A stretch of DNA of 64,000 nt from Flavobacterium tagetis (GTDB lineage: Bacteria; Bacteroidota; Bacteroidia; Flavobacteriales; Flavobacteriaceae): positions 310,001-374,000 of the forward strand of contig NZ_JAERSF010000002.1 of assembly GCF_016735615.1 (NCBI RefSeq), in the 5' to 3' direction. A program made the translations under genes and the position numbers. The notes below the pieces were generated by a model that saw nothing but the letters and a program-made list of their open reading frames with translations, made no database searches and had not been told where the DNA came from. Shown here piece after piece: positions 23,813 through 31,831 of the stretch. Numbering within the stretch: position 1 is the first letter of the stretch; every line of letters begins with the position of its first letter.

Positions 23813-24880
23813 TTAATTTCTAATTCCTGATTCAATATGTCCATTCAGATTGTTAACAACAATTTCGTAAGTGACAGTTTGAGAATATACGTCACCTATT
23901 TCTCCTATACCAGTTCCATATGTAATTTTACCTATGAGCGTTATATTTGTTTTATTTCCAACAGTAGCTTGGTAGTACGTTGTTTGATGCCAATTGTAAC
24001 CTAATGTGAGCCCCCAACTATCACTAGTTACCGAATCTATTGAAAAAGGTTTTCCAATATTTTTATTCTGAACTACATTGACCGTAATTCCTGCCCAGGG
24101 AAGAAGATAAAAACTCACCTTGGCCAAAACTTGATTTTTTTGCTCCTGTGTTAATTCAAAAAAAGTCATATTAAAAGCTGATGGGTCACTTTCATTAATG
24201 GTTTGTAATAATTGCCAATCTGATCCTACAGCGCCACTTCCATCAGCACCACCACCATATCCTCCGCCGCCACTACCATCGCCAGTGCCACCACCGCCAC
24301 AAGAAATCAAGTACATAACATCGAAACTACCATCATCATATGTTTTAACTAAATAAAGACAAGTTTCATCTTCAAGTTTTATTTTACTATTTATTGAAGA
24401 TGATATTGTTTTATTTCCGCGAATACTAAAGTAATAAATTTTATTTTGAGAATCTAAAACAGTAATAAATCCTTCAAAATTCGATCTTATTTTATAAAAA
24501 TTGAAGTTTTTATCATTTGTGGCGAAATCACTTTCGTTAGTTGAAATTACGATATGAGATAATTTATACAGATTGCTTTTATCTGCAACAAAAATCAATC
24601 TATTATATGTTTTAAGTGATTTGTCATCATTCTTTACAGCAATTTTGTCATCCAAAATTAAAGGAACTTCAACTACTTTCCCTTTTTCTCCATCCGTAAC
24701 TATCGCTTGATCCCAATCTATTTTTTTTGTGTATTTGAGAATCGATAGTTCAGGTTTGCTTCGTTCCAACCATTTTTTTGCATTAACAATTGAAGAGTCT
24801 TGATTGCTGACATCAGTACTTTCATTTTCACAATTCGTTAGCATCATCGCAATGGTAAAAATAAGAATTACTCTTATCAC
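23813..24880 (-). CDS. Lipoprotein with shared N-terminal domain and distinct beta-rich C-terminus, 355 aa
   Basis: A GTG start gives a signal peptide with lipobox MMLTNC (Cys about 17). The N-terminal domain matches the 22035 lipoprotein: AKKWLERSK, IDWDQAIVTDGEKGKVVEVPLIL and DDGSFDVMYLISCGGG. A long Gly-rich linker (about 192-220) follows. The C-terminal 135 residues are unrelated to the peptidase: helix LTQEQKNQVLAKVSFYLLPW, then beta-rich SWGLTLGYNWHQTTYY and VYSQTVTYEIVV. A nine-base T run at 24889-24897 separates the GTG from a better-placed ATG at 24902 in another frame; one base less would join them (MRKKIKNVIRV). Confidence 0.6.
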   Translation of the reverse strand: MIRVILIFTIAMMLTNCENESTDVSNQDSSIVNAKKWLERSKPELSILKYTKKIDWDQAIVTDGEKGKVVEVPLILDDKIAVKNDDKSLKTYNRLIFVADKSNLYKLSHIVISTNESDFATNDKNFNFYKIRSNFEGFITVLDSQNKIYYFSIRGNKTISSSINSKIKLEDETCLYLVKTYDDGSFDVMYLISCGGGGTGDGSGGGGYGGGADGSGAVGSDWQLLQTINESDPSAFNMTFFELTQEQKNQVLAKVSFYLLPWAGITVNVVQNKNIGKPFSIDSVTSDSWGLTLGYNWHQTTYYQATVGNKTNITLIGKITYGTGIGEIGDVYSQTVTYEIVVNNLNGHIESGIRN

Positions 24881-24888
24881 ATTTTTGA

Positions 24889-24897
24889 TTTTTTTTT
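24889..24897 (-). repeat. Nine-base homopolymer at lipoprotein start
   Basis: Nine T on the plus strand (A9 in the message) lie between the ATG at 24902 and the GTG start at 24880. Loss of one base would bring the ATG into frame with the lipoprotein. Confidence 0.6.
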
Positions 24898-25141
24898 CTC
24901 ATCTTTTTGGTTTTTAAATTAATAATTAGCAAAACAGTACCTAGGTTTGTTAGATTTCTGTTAGTTTGTGTTTTTCTAAAGTTTGACGATTTTATATAAC
25001 TTATTGCATAATTTAATATGCTTTGTTGTCTTTTCATTTTCTTTAGTTAGAAAATCAAAGCTAAAAGATTTGTAAGCTAAGTCTTAACCTATAATCGGTT
25101 ATCTTTAGTCGAAAATCGAATAAGTAATCAATAAGTTGAAT

Positions 25142-25237
25142 GGAATATTGACTTTCCTTGAAATTGCCTTGCAGTTATTGCCAGAAGATGAAATGGAGTT
25201 GTTGGATGATTTGTGTAAATTTCATCTAGAATATTGA
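25142..25237 (+). pseudogene. 3' fragment of the 111-aa protein family
   Basis: The frame reads GILTFLEIALQLLPEDEMEL, then LDDLCKFHLEY and a stop. It matches the end of the 18681 protein (MTLLEIALQLLPEDEMELLD, LCRVSLER). Sixty-one bases (25157-25217) are identical to 18936-18996. An in-frame stop at 25121-25123 leaves no room for the N-terminal part. It is a remnant of a gene copy, or a duplicated end produced when the region between was inserted. Confidence 0.7.
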
Positions 25238-25240
25238 TCT

Positions 25241-25303
25241 AAAAAAAACGCAAAGTCAGAGACATTTGCCTAGCGTTTCAGTTGAAGACTTCATGGAGCG
25301 GGG
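25241..25303 (+). repeat. 63-bp intergenic repeat (copy 4)
   Basis: Full-length copy directly after the gene fragment, in the same order (gene end, then repeat) as at 18936-19078. Confidence 0.75.
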
Positions 25304-25307
25304 AAAC

Positions 25308-25370
25308 AAAAAAAAACGCAAAGTCGGAGACATTTGCGTAGCGTTTCAGTTGAAGACTTCTTGGAGCGAT
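25308..25370 (+). repeat. 63-bp intergenic repeat (copy 5)
   Basis: Second full copy in tandem with the previous one, 4 nt apart. The two differ at only a few positions. Confidence 0.75.
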
Positions 25371-25375
25371 GTGCA

Positions 25376-25489
25376 CTATTGGACGCTTGCGTCAGTGAGC
25401 GCACTATATTTCTTCATTAAATTATCAAAGTTTTTCCAAAATTTACGACTTTGCTTTTTAATTGAATCTGTTTGATTTATTTTACTCAT
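25376..25489 (-). CDS. Possible 37-aa open frame, perhaps a gene remnant
   Basis: ATG at 25487-25489 to TAG at 25376-25378, encoding MSKINQTDSIKKQSRKFWKN and a further 17 residues. Basic and helical. Its end coincides with a copy of the 63-bp repeat, so it may be the 5' end of a broken gene. No family recognised. Confidence 0.25.
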   Translation of the reverse strand: MSKINQTDSIKKQSRKFWKNFDNLMKKYSALTDASVQ

Positions 25490-25525
25490 TGCAATATTTG
25501 CCTTATCGACATAGCTCAAATAATT

Positions 25526-25634
25526 CCCCTAGCCCTGATAGAAGCGGCATCCTTTTTAGGCAAACGAAAAAGAGTTTATTAAACCGTAAAGTTCCTGCCT
25601 AAAAAGATATAGCGGATAGCAGGAAACAGCTCCT
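25526..25634 (+). ncRNA. Candidate structured RNA or dispersed structured element
   Basis: The segment folds into one long rod. An outer stem CCTG/CAGG (25534-25537, 25620-25623) encloses purine-rich internal loops (gatagaagcgg on the left, gatatagcgg on the right) and an inner 11-bp perfect stem CTTTTTAGGCA (25552-25562) with TGCCTAAAAAG (25596-25606). I recall sequences of this form (agccctgatagaagcggcat ... agatatagcgga) in other flavobacterial intergenic regions, and it may belong to the Flavo-1 type or a related class; this is from memory and unchecked. It lies 110 nt upstream of prfA. Confidence 0.5.
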
Positions 25635-25745
25635 AAAAATCATTACAATTCCACTAAATATTCAACTTAAATTCCGTAAAAAATGAACACTAGAATTTTC
25701 GATAAAAATTTTGTAATTTTGCCGTCCAATAAAAGGAATTAGAAA

Positions 25746-26822
25746 ATGTTAGATAGACTTCAATATGTAAAGCAGCGTTTCGATGAGATTTCGGATTTGA
25801 TTATTCAGCCGGATGTTATTTCTGATCAAAAACGTTATAAGCAGCTTAACCAAGAATATAAAGGGATAAAAGCGCTTGTTGAAAAGAGAGAAGAGTACAT
25901 CATAATTTTAGCAAACATCGACGAAGCAAACGAAATTATTGCTGACGGAAGTGATGCTGAAATGGTAGAAATGGCCAAAATGCAATTGGATGAAGCAAAA
26001 GAACGTCTGCCAGAATTGGAGGAGGAAATCAAATTTATGCTTATTCCTAAAGATCCTGAAGATGCGAAAAACGTAATGGTGGAGATCCGCGCCGGAACGG
26101 GTGGGGACGAAGCGAGTATTTTTGCTGGTGACTTGTTTAGAATGTACACCAAATATTGCGAATCTATGGGATGGAGATCATCTGTTGTAGATATGAACGA
26201 GGGTACTTCTGGAGGTTTCAAAGAGGTTATTTTTGAAGTTACTGGAGAAGATGTATACGGAACTTTGAAGTTTGAAGCGGGTGTTCACCGTGTACAGCGT
26301 GTTCCGCAGACAGAAACTCAAGGACGTGTGCATACATCGGCTGCAACGGTTATGGTTTTGCCAGAGGCTGAGGAATTTGATGTTCAGGTAGATATGAACG
26401 ATGTTCGTGTAGATTTCTTCTGTTCGTCTGGACCTGGAGGACAGTCGGTAAATACTACGAAATCGGCTGTACGTTTAACGCACATTCCAACAGGTTTGGT
26501 GGCGCAATGTCAGGATGAGAAATCGCAACACAAGAATAAAGATAAGGCTTTAATGGTATTACGTTCTCGTTTGTACGAAATGGAATTGGCCAAAAAGCAA
26601 GAAGAAGATGCTAAAAAACGTAGTTCTCAGGTAAGTTCTGGAGACCGTTCGGCTAAAATCCGTACGTATAACTACGCGCAAGGCCGTGTAACCGATCACC
26701 GTATTGGTTTAACGCTTTACGATTTAGGAAACATCATGAACGGTGATATTCAGAAAATCGTTTCTGAGCTTCAGTTGGTTAACAACATGGAGAAATTGAA
26801 GGAAGCTTCTGAGGTGTACTAA
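25746..26822 (+). CDS. prfA: Peptide chain release factor 1
   Basis: RF1 ends translation at UAA and UAG codons. At 358 residues it has the usual length. The GGQ motif that triggers peptidyl-tRNA hydrolysis is at 231-233 ([20 protein letters not shown]). The codon-recognition motif of RF1 (PxT) reads PQT at about 187-189. The N-terminal helical domain carries many Glu and Lys residues. A Bacteroidetes-type TAATTTTG promoter element lies about 30 nt upstream of the start. It is a single-gene unit. Confidence 0.95.
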   Translation: MLDRLQYVKQRFDEISDLIIQPDVISDQKRYKQLNQEYKGIKALVEKREEYIIILANIDEANEIIADGSDAEMVEMAKMQLDEAKERLPELEEEIKFMLIPKDPEDAKNVMVEIRAGTGGDEASIFAGDLFRMYTKYCESMGWRSSVVDMNEGTSGGFKEVIFEVTGEDVYGTLKFEAGVHRVQRVPQTETQGRVHTSAATVMVLPEAEEFDVQVDMNDVRVDFFCSSGPGGQSVNTTKSAVRLTHIPTGLVAQCQDEKSQHKNKDKALMVLRSRLYEMELAKKQEEDAKKRSSQVSSGDRSAKIRTYNYAQGRVTDHRIGLTLYDLGNIMNGDIQKIVSELQLVNNMEKLKEASEVY

Positions 26823-27298
26823 AGTACACAGGTTCAAAGGGACATAGTTGCAAAGGTTCAGAGGTTTTTTCTCTTTGAACATATTTTTTTGAGTTGCTAA
26901 GATTCTAAGTCTTTTCTCTTTGAAGATAAATATATTTAAAGCCGAACTTGTTCGGCTTTTTTTGTGGAAGAAAACGAAGATTGGAAAAAGCTTAGAGCCT
27001 TAGAATTTCAGAAGCTTAGGAATTCAAGAAAAACATTGCCAGCGGTTTCAACCGTTGGAACGCAAAGTATATAGGGACAAAATGATAAAGGCTAAAAAAA
27101 AAGATTCAGAGACACAAAGCTTTTAAACTTTGCACCTCTGAACCTCTGTAACTTTGTACCTTTTAAAAAAAAAGGCTATACCCCTAAAAATACTCTAGTA
27201 TATTCTAAACATTTATATAGATTCGAGTAAACGTATACACCATTTTTTATTACTATTTCGCTTAACTTTTCCATAATAATTAAATTAAGTTAGACAAA
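26823..27298. other. Intergenic region with repeats and terminator
   Basis: About 475 nt without a gene. It holds a terminator hairpin (AAAGCCGAA at 26938-26946, TTCGGCTTT at 26951-26959, then T-run) and several copies of dispersed phrases of the form aaaggttcaaagggacaaag and gctaagattctaag (about 26826-26910 and 27110-27165) whose arms can pair. Confidence 0.5.
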
Positions 27299-27676
27299 TT
27301 ACTCTCTAGACGGTTCGTATTGTGATGATTCTTCTTCATCTTGAGAAGATTCATGATGAGGTTTCGAAACCAGATTGGTTACAATAAGCTGAACGATAGA
27401 GCCAAGGACTCCTTTGAACATCGAATCGCCTTTTCCGACAATAAATCTTTTGGCCAAATAACCAATTCCGATACTGATTGCCGATTGAGCGATATGGCTT
27501 TTAAAACCAACTGTTTCGTTGATTTCTTCAACCGTGTTGCGGATCAGGTTTATCGGCTTTAAATTGTCCTTAATCTCATCGATATGGTCTTTTATTGCGC
27601 ACCATTCTGCATCTTGGCGAACTTCTAATTCCTCAATTTTTTGATTTAACTGATCAATATTGTAAATGGCTTCCAT
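27299..27676 (-). CDS. Hypothetical stress-cluster protein, 125 aa
   Basis: An N-terminal coiled coil (about 5-45: DQLNQKIEELEVRQDAEWCA) is followed by an amphipathic/hydrophobic region (about 62-105) with AQSAISIGIGYLAKR and VLGSIVQLIVTNLV, and an acidic Ser/Glu tail. It looks like a small membrane-associated protein. It is the last gene of a minus-strand run with holin-like and YtxH proteins, which suggests an envelope-stress role. Confidence 0.5.
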   Translation of the reverse strand: MEAIYNIDQLNQKIEELEVRQDAEWCAIKDHIDEIKDNLKPINLIRNTVEEINETVGFKSHIAQSAISIGIGYLAKRFIVGKGDSMFKGVLGSIVQLIVTNLVSKPHHESSQDEEESSQYEPSRE

Positions 27677-27704
27677 AGTCTTTTATGTTTATCAATGAAT
27701 TAAA

Positions 27705-28064
27705 TCAGTTTTTTGTTTCTTTTAGAATACTGGAGATAATCGTATTTCCAATTGGAGTTTTTATCAATTTATGGTGTGATTTTACCACAACAATCACTAC
27801 AATAAGATAAAATAGTGCCATGATAAAAAAGCCGTAGTAATACTCTCCAAGTTCTTTACCAATCCATAAACTGATCCCGATATTCAGGAACAAAGTAAAA
27901 AATGCAACAACAATACCAATCGCTATCTTTGAAGCTAATGATGAAGCACCATCGGCAACAGAACACACTGTTTTTAGTTTTAATAATTCTAAACTTGTTT
28001 TAGCATAGTTCTCTGCTTTTTCATAAAGATTTAAATTCTCGTTTGTTGTTGCATTTGGTTCCAT
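27705..28064 (-). CDS. Phage-holin-like (DUF1469-type) membrane protein
   Basis: Two membrane helices (about 47-70 and 78-98) follow an N-terminal amphipathic helix (YEKAENYAKTSLELLKLKTV). This layout is that of the Phage_holin_3_6/DUF1469 group, which despite the name is common in stress clusters of free-living bacteria. It lies 29 nt upstream of the 125-residue gene. Confidence 0.65.
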   Translation of the reverse strand: MEPNATTNENLNLYEKAENYAKTSLELLKLKTVCSVADGASSLASKIAIGIVVAFFTLFLNIGISLWIGKELGEYYYGFFIMALFYLIVVIVVVKSHHKLIKTPIGNTIISSILKETKN

Positions 28065-28111
28065 GATATAGGGTTTTATGGTTTGAAAATTTCACTAATT
28101 AATGTGTGCTA

Positions 28112-28396
28112 TTAATAGTTTGATTTTACTGTTTTCACATCGTCTTTTAGCGTGTTGTAATCTTCTTTAACTTGGTTAAGTTTAGATTTTCCTTCTTCGA
28201 TAATTTCTTTACCGTTTGAAGTGATTGTGTTTACAATGCCATCAAATTTTGTTTTCAAGTTATCCCCGTAATCTTTCGATTTGTCTTTGATTTTTTTTCT
28301 TGTGTTTGACCCTTTGTCTGGTGCAAATAATACACCTATGAATGCTCCCGCCGCTGCGGCTCCTAAAATTCCTAAAATTGTGCTACTAGTTTTCAT
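28112..28396 (-). CDS. YtxH-domain protein
   Basis: A 94-residue protein with an N-terminal Gly/Ala-rich membrane helix (GILGAAAAGAFIGVLFAPDKG, about 7-27) that matches the YtxH start, then a highly charged helical tail with repeated Lys and Asp. YtxH proteins are general-stress proteins anchored to the membrane. It sits in a run with the holin-like and lmo0937-like proteins. Confidence 0.8.
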   Translation of the reverse strand: MKTSSTILGILGAAAAGAFIGVLFAPDKGSNTRKKIKDKSKDYGDNLKTKFDGIVNTITSNGKEIIEEGKSKLNQVKEDYNTLKDDVKTVKSNY

Positions 28397-28454
28397 AATA
28401 AATAATTTAATGGATTAATATTTAATAATTTGTTGATTTAATAAATTGTGATTT

Positions 28455-28607
28455 TTAAACTTCTCGACCTTTAATTAGTCGAAGCAATACGGCAATAATG
28501 GCAATTACGAGCAGAATATGGATAATGCTTCCAAAACTGTAAACAAAGAACCCTAAAGCCCAAAGTATTACCAGAATCACTGCGATGGTATATAATAAAT
28601 TTGACAT
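28455..28607 (-). CDS. lmo0937-family small membrane protein, 50 aa
   Basis: ATG at 28605-28607, TAA at 28455-28457. The sequence starts MSNLLYTIAVILVILWALGF, followed by FVYSFGSIIHILLVIAIIAV and LLRLIKGREV. Two membrane helices with the W.LGF and G..IHILLVIA..A...R...G pattern match the lmo0937/DUF5670 family, small proteins of unknown role that often occur in stress clusters. Spacing from neighbours fits the same operon. Confidence 0.8.
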   Translation of the reverse strand: MSNLLYTIAVILVILWALGFFVYSFGSIIHILLVIAIIAVLLRLIKGREV

Positions 28608-28642
28608 GGTTTTTTATTTTAGCGGTTAATAATTGTTTTTTC

Positions 28643-29290
28643 TTAGTTCAACTTATACGACAGGTATAATGTCAAGTTGCTATTTTTAGCGTCTGGTACT
28701 GTGTAAGTTGTCCCAGCAATAGTTCTTTCTTTACCAACAGTTGTTAAACCGTAATTGTAACGTAATCCTACACTAATTGGGTTAAAATCTACTCCAATAC
28801 CTGCAGCAATACCTGCATCAAATCTTGCTAAATCGTCTGCATCAATATCTTCATCAAAATCAAAAGTTCCGTCTCCAGTTACTTTAGAACTTACTAAGTA
28901 TGATGCGTAACCACCAGCGTGTATATTAAAATTCTTTGTTACGTTTACTCTCACTAATAAAGGAACTTCGATATAGTTTAATTTGAATTTTGTGCTTCCG
29001 CTTGCAAAAGCATTGCTATATTCTAATTCTGAACCTTTTGTAGTAAACAAAATCTCTGGCTGGATGGCAACGAAATCTGAGATAGGAAGTGTGGCGTAAA
29101 CCCCAGCATTAAATCCGTATAAAATATTGTTGTCATCTACATCATCTCCGCTGCCGTATAGGTTAGACATGTTGAATCCTCCTTTTACACCGAATTCGGT
29201 AGTTACATTAGTGTCCTGAGCGTGCAGCATTCCGAATGATGCTGTTAAAAAAAGTGTTAAGGCGCATAAAAATTTGGCTTGTAATTTCAT
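28643..29290 (-). CDS. Outer-membrane beta-barrel (porin-family) protein
   Basis: A 215-residue protein with signal peptide (cleavage near MLHAQ) and an eight-strand-type barrel: FGVKGGFNMSNLYG, AIQPEILFTTKG, NYIEVPLLVRVNV, AGGYASYLVS, GLRYNYGLTTVG and a C-terminal LTLYLSYKL. The EVPLL motif is typical of the Bacteroidetes PorT-like/OMP_b-brl_2 group. It is probably an outer-membrane structural protein in the stress cluster, 36 nt from the lipoprotein upstream. Confidence 0.8.
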   Translation of the reverse strand: MKLQAKFLCALTLFLTASFGMLHAQDTNVTTEFGVKGGFNMSNLYGSGDDVDDNNILYGFNAGVYATLPISDFVAIQPEILFTTKGSELEYSNAFASGSTKFKLNYIEVPLLVRVNVTKNFNIHAGGYASYLVSSKVTGDGTFDFDEDIDADDLARFDAGIAAGIGVDFNPISVGLRYNYGLTTVGKERTIAGTTYTVPDAKNSNLTLYLSYKLN

Positions 29291-29326
29291 AGTAAAAAAT
29301 TTAGTTAATAGATAGATAATAGGCGT

Positions 29327-29896
29327 TTATTCATTTTGTTTTTTTATTCTTTCAGTCTCTCGTAAGAGTTTGTATTGTTCTGGCAAAAAGCGGAGAACCA
29401 ATTCGAGAATTTGTTTGTCATTTGTTTCTCTAGAAATTGTTTCAAGCAACTCAATCTGGTCACAGATCGCTTCTGTCATCGTATCTAAATAGATAGTATT
29501 AAAATCGTTATTATTTGCATCAATGAGGTTGTACAGGTCTCTTTTGTGCGTGGCATTTATTTCGGTAATGACAATGAGCTTTGATGTGGCCATTTTGGTT
29601 ATCGCTTCCAACAATTGACTTTCTTGAACTTCTATTCTTTTGCTTAATTCCTGAACGATTACATCTGAACTTTTTTGTTGTGCAATTTGACTTTTTGAAA
29701 TAATAGATTTGCTGATATTCGCCGTTGAAATAAAAAAGAAGACTTCTGTTTCTTCTCTGTCATTTTTTGCAAAAGCCTGATTTTTTAAAGTGTTTTCAAT
29801 CGGATTAATTTTTCGGCATGACGTGATGCATAGTACTAATACGATTAAGCAAAAGACTCTAAAATATGCAGCCTTTAATAGGGGAATTATTTTCAT
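29327..29896 (-). CDS. DUF4142-like lipoprotein
   Basis: A 189-residue helical lipoprotein with lipobox CITSC (Cys about 27). The two long helical pairs with VIVQELSKRIEVQESQLLEA and NDFNTIYLDTMTEAICDQIE fit the ferritin-like four-helix design of DUF4142. The usual metal-binding or H-D pattern is partly lost, so the assignment is moderate. It lies between the kinase and the porin gene. Confidence 0.55.
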   Translation of the reverse strand: MKIIPLLKAAYFRVFCLIVLVLCITSCRKINPIENTLKNQAFAKNDREETEVFFFISTANISKSIISKSQIAQQKSSDVIVQELSKRIEVQESQLLEAITKMATSKLIVITEINATHKRDLYNLIDANNNDFNTIYLDTMTEAICDQIELLETISRETNDKQILELVLRFLPEQYKLLRETERIKKQNE

Positions 29897-29970
29897 TATT
29901 ACTTCCTAAAGTATTACATTACAAAGATGCTAACGAATGAAAGATTTTACTTTACAGCATAAAAAAGAAA

Positions 29971-30004
29971 CGTTATATAATTCCCATAGTAGGCTTATAT
30001 AACG
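29971..30004 (-). terminator. Rho-independent terminator of kinase operon
   Basis: Stem CGTTATATAA (29971-29980) with TTATATAACG (29995-30004); on the minus strand followed by a T-run. Located 27 nt after the histidine kinase stop. Confidence 0.75.
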
Positions 30005-30030
30005 CTTTTTATGTGTTTTTTGAATGAAGT

Positions 30031-31818
30031 TTAATCGGGTAGAAACACCGTAAATATGGAGCCTTTTCCTAAAGTGCTATCGGCTACAATGTGCCCTTTA
30101 TGATTCTCTACAATCTTCTTGCAAATGGCTAATCCAATTCCGGTTCCAGGATAATCTGTTTTAGAATGAAGACGCTGAAAAAGTATAAAAATGGTTTCTT
30201 TAAATTGAGGGTCAAATCCCATTCCGTTATCTGTAAAAGTGATTTTATGAAATTTCTTTACAGACTGTTCTAAAATTTCTGGATAATCGGCAGAGTTTAC
30301 TTTTTCGCTAGAAATGGAAATTTCAGGATTTACATCGGGCTGACTGTATTTTAATGAATTTCCAATTAAATTGATAAACAGCTGTTCGATCTGATACGGA
30401 ATAACAGAAAGCTTCGGAAGTTTTCCAATGCGCTGAATAACGGCTTTCTTTTCTTCGATTACTTCGCCTAATTCAGATTCGGCATTATCCAAAAGCTCAT
30501 TAAGATTCATTTTAATGAATTCCTTTTTGGTTGTATTGGTTCTTGAAAACAAAAGAAGGTCGTCTATTAAAACTCGCATTCTTTTTGCTGAACTTTCTAT
30601 TTTAGTAATGTAATTTTTTCCGCTTTCAGACATAACTTCTTTATCTGCGCCAGAAACTCTAGAAATAAAAGTTTGTATTTTTCTAAGCGGTTCTTGCAAA
30701 TCGTGACTGGCAACATGGTTGAAAGAAGCCAGTTCTTTGTTGCTTTTTTCCAGTTCTTTATTTCGTTCTTGAAGTTCGATATTTAGCAGATGTTCGTCTG
30801 TGATGTCAAAATTGATTCCCAACAAAATCTTACTGCCTTGCTGATCTGTTACCAATTTACCTGTTGTTTTAAAATAACGGACTTCAAAATCTGGACGTAC
30901 AATTTTATAATATACAAACGGAAGATGTTTCTTTTCTAGAATTCCGTCTATAGCTTTGGCGACAGATTCTTTGTCGTCTGGGTGAACATATTTTATAAGT
31001 GTCGCTTTATTTGGCGCAAAAGATTTTGGCTCAAGACCTAATAATCGAAATTGGTTGTCTGAAAAATCAATTTTATCAGAATCCAAATCCCATTGCCAAG
31101 TGCTGAATTTACCAATATTTTCAGATTCAGAAATTAAACCGCTTGAAATAAGAAGCTTTTTATTGAATACTTTTAGACGTTCAAAATCACGGCTAATTTG
31201 ACGATACGCCAATAAGATAAAACTCAAAGCTGCCAAGAATAATGAAATCGAAAACAGCGGACTCAAAGAGATCTCAGAATCGTAAATTTTAAGTCTTTTC
31301 TTTAAGAAATCCTTCTCGATGTCATTCATTTCGTCCACTTTAAAACGAATATTTTCCATTAAAATACGGCCGCCAAACATATGATTGTCCAGTTTTCTTT
31401 TATCGTAGGTTTTTGGATCACTGTATTTTAGGCAGTTTTCAAAAGAAACAAAACGCTGGGTAATGAGTTTGAAAAGTTTTTGGAGATTATCCTGCTGCCT
31501 CGGATTATCAGCAGTAAGTTTTTTTAAGGTGATAAATGAAGTATTTACCTTGTCTCGGGAATAAATATACGGAGTTAAAAAACGGGCGTTGCGAGTGATG
31601 ATATATCCTCGCTGGCCCGTTTCTGCATCTTTAATAGCCGACATTAATCGTTCGAGCTGAATATTGATTTCGTATGTATGCATAACCAGCTTGCTTGATT
31701 CATTCAAGTCCTGATTATGTTTGTAAGCAATTGAAGAAAGAAATAACAGAATGAAAACTGCGATTACAAAAATAACTCTCAAAGAGTTTGAAGAATTAAA
31801 ATTTGGTATCCACTTCAT
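30031..31818 (-). CDS. Sensor histidine kinase (CHASE3-PAS-HisKA-HATPase)
   Basis: A 595-residue membrane kinase. Helices at about 12-32 and 186-206 enclose a CHASE3-type sensor (about 40-180; conserved IKDAETGQRGYIIT). A PAS domain follows (about 235-345, SDNQFRLLGLEP and ISFDITD-like end). The HisKA box is NHVASHDLQEPLRKIQTF with His372 as the phosphate acceptor. The HATPase domain has N-box NLIGNSLKYS, DNGMGFDP and GTGIGLAICKKIV. It is 13 nt downstream of a receiver protein, so the two form a two-component pair with the AraC-type gene before them. CHASE3 signals are mostly unknown. Confidence 0.9.
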   Translation of the reverse strand: MKWIPNFNSSNSLRVIFVIAVFILLFLSSIAYKHNQDLNESSKLVMHTYEINIQLERLMSAIKDAETGQRGYIITRNARFLTPYIYSRDKVNTSFITLKKLTADNPRQQDNLQKLFKLITQRFVSFENCLKYSDPKTYDKRKLDNHMFGGRILMENIRFKVDEMNDIEKDFLKKRLKIYDSEISLSPLFSISLFLAALSFILLAYRQISRDFERLKVFNKKLLISSGLISESENIGKFSTWQWDLDSDKIDFSDNQFRLLGLEPKSFAPNKATLIKYVHPDDKESVAKAIDGILEKKHLPFVYYKIVRPDFEVRYFKTTGKLVTDQQGSKILLGINFDITDEHLLNIELQERNKELEKSNKELASFNHVASHDLQEPLRKIQTFISRVSGADKEVMSESGKNYITKIESSAKRMRVLIDDLLLFSRTNTTKKEFIKMNLNELLDNAESELGEVIEEKKAVIQRIGKLPKLSVIPYQIEQLFINLIGNSLKYSQPDVNPEISISSEKVNSADYPEILEQSVKKFHKITFTDNGMGFDPQFKETIFILFQRLHSKTDYPGTGIGLAICKKIVENHKGHIVADSTLGKGSIFTVFLPD

Positions 31819-31831
31819 TATCGGTATGCTT

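Noticed and set aside
24828..25037. Open frame of 69 codons overlapping the start of the 355-aa lipoprotein
   Set aside because: It runs over the A9 tract in another frame, overlaps the lipoprotein signal peptide and has no domain. It probably only reflects the frame of the upstream ATG; noted in the A9 finding.
25266..25475. Plus-strand frame across the tandem 63-bp repeats
   Set aside because: Made of non-coding repeat sequence; no coding signal and no start context.
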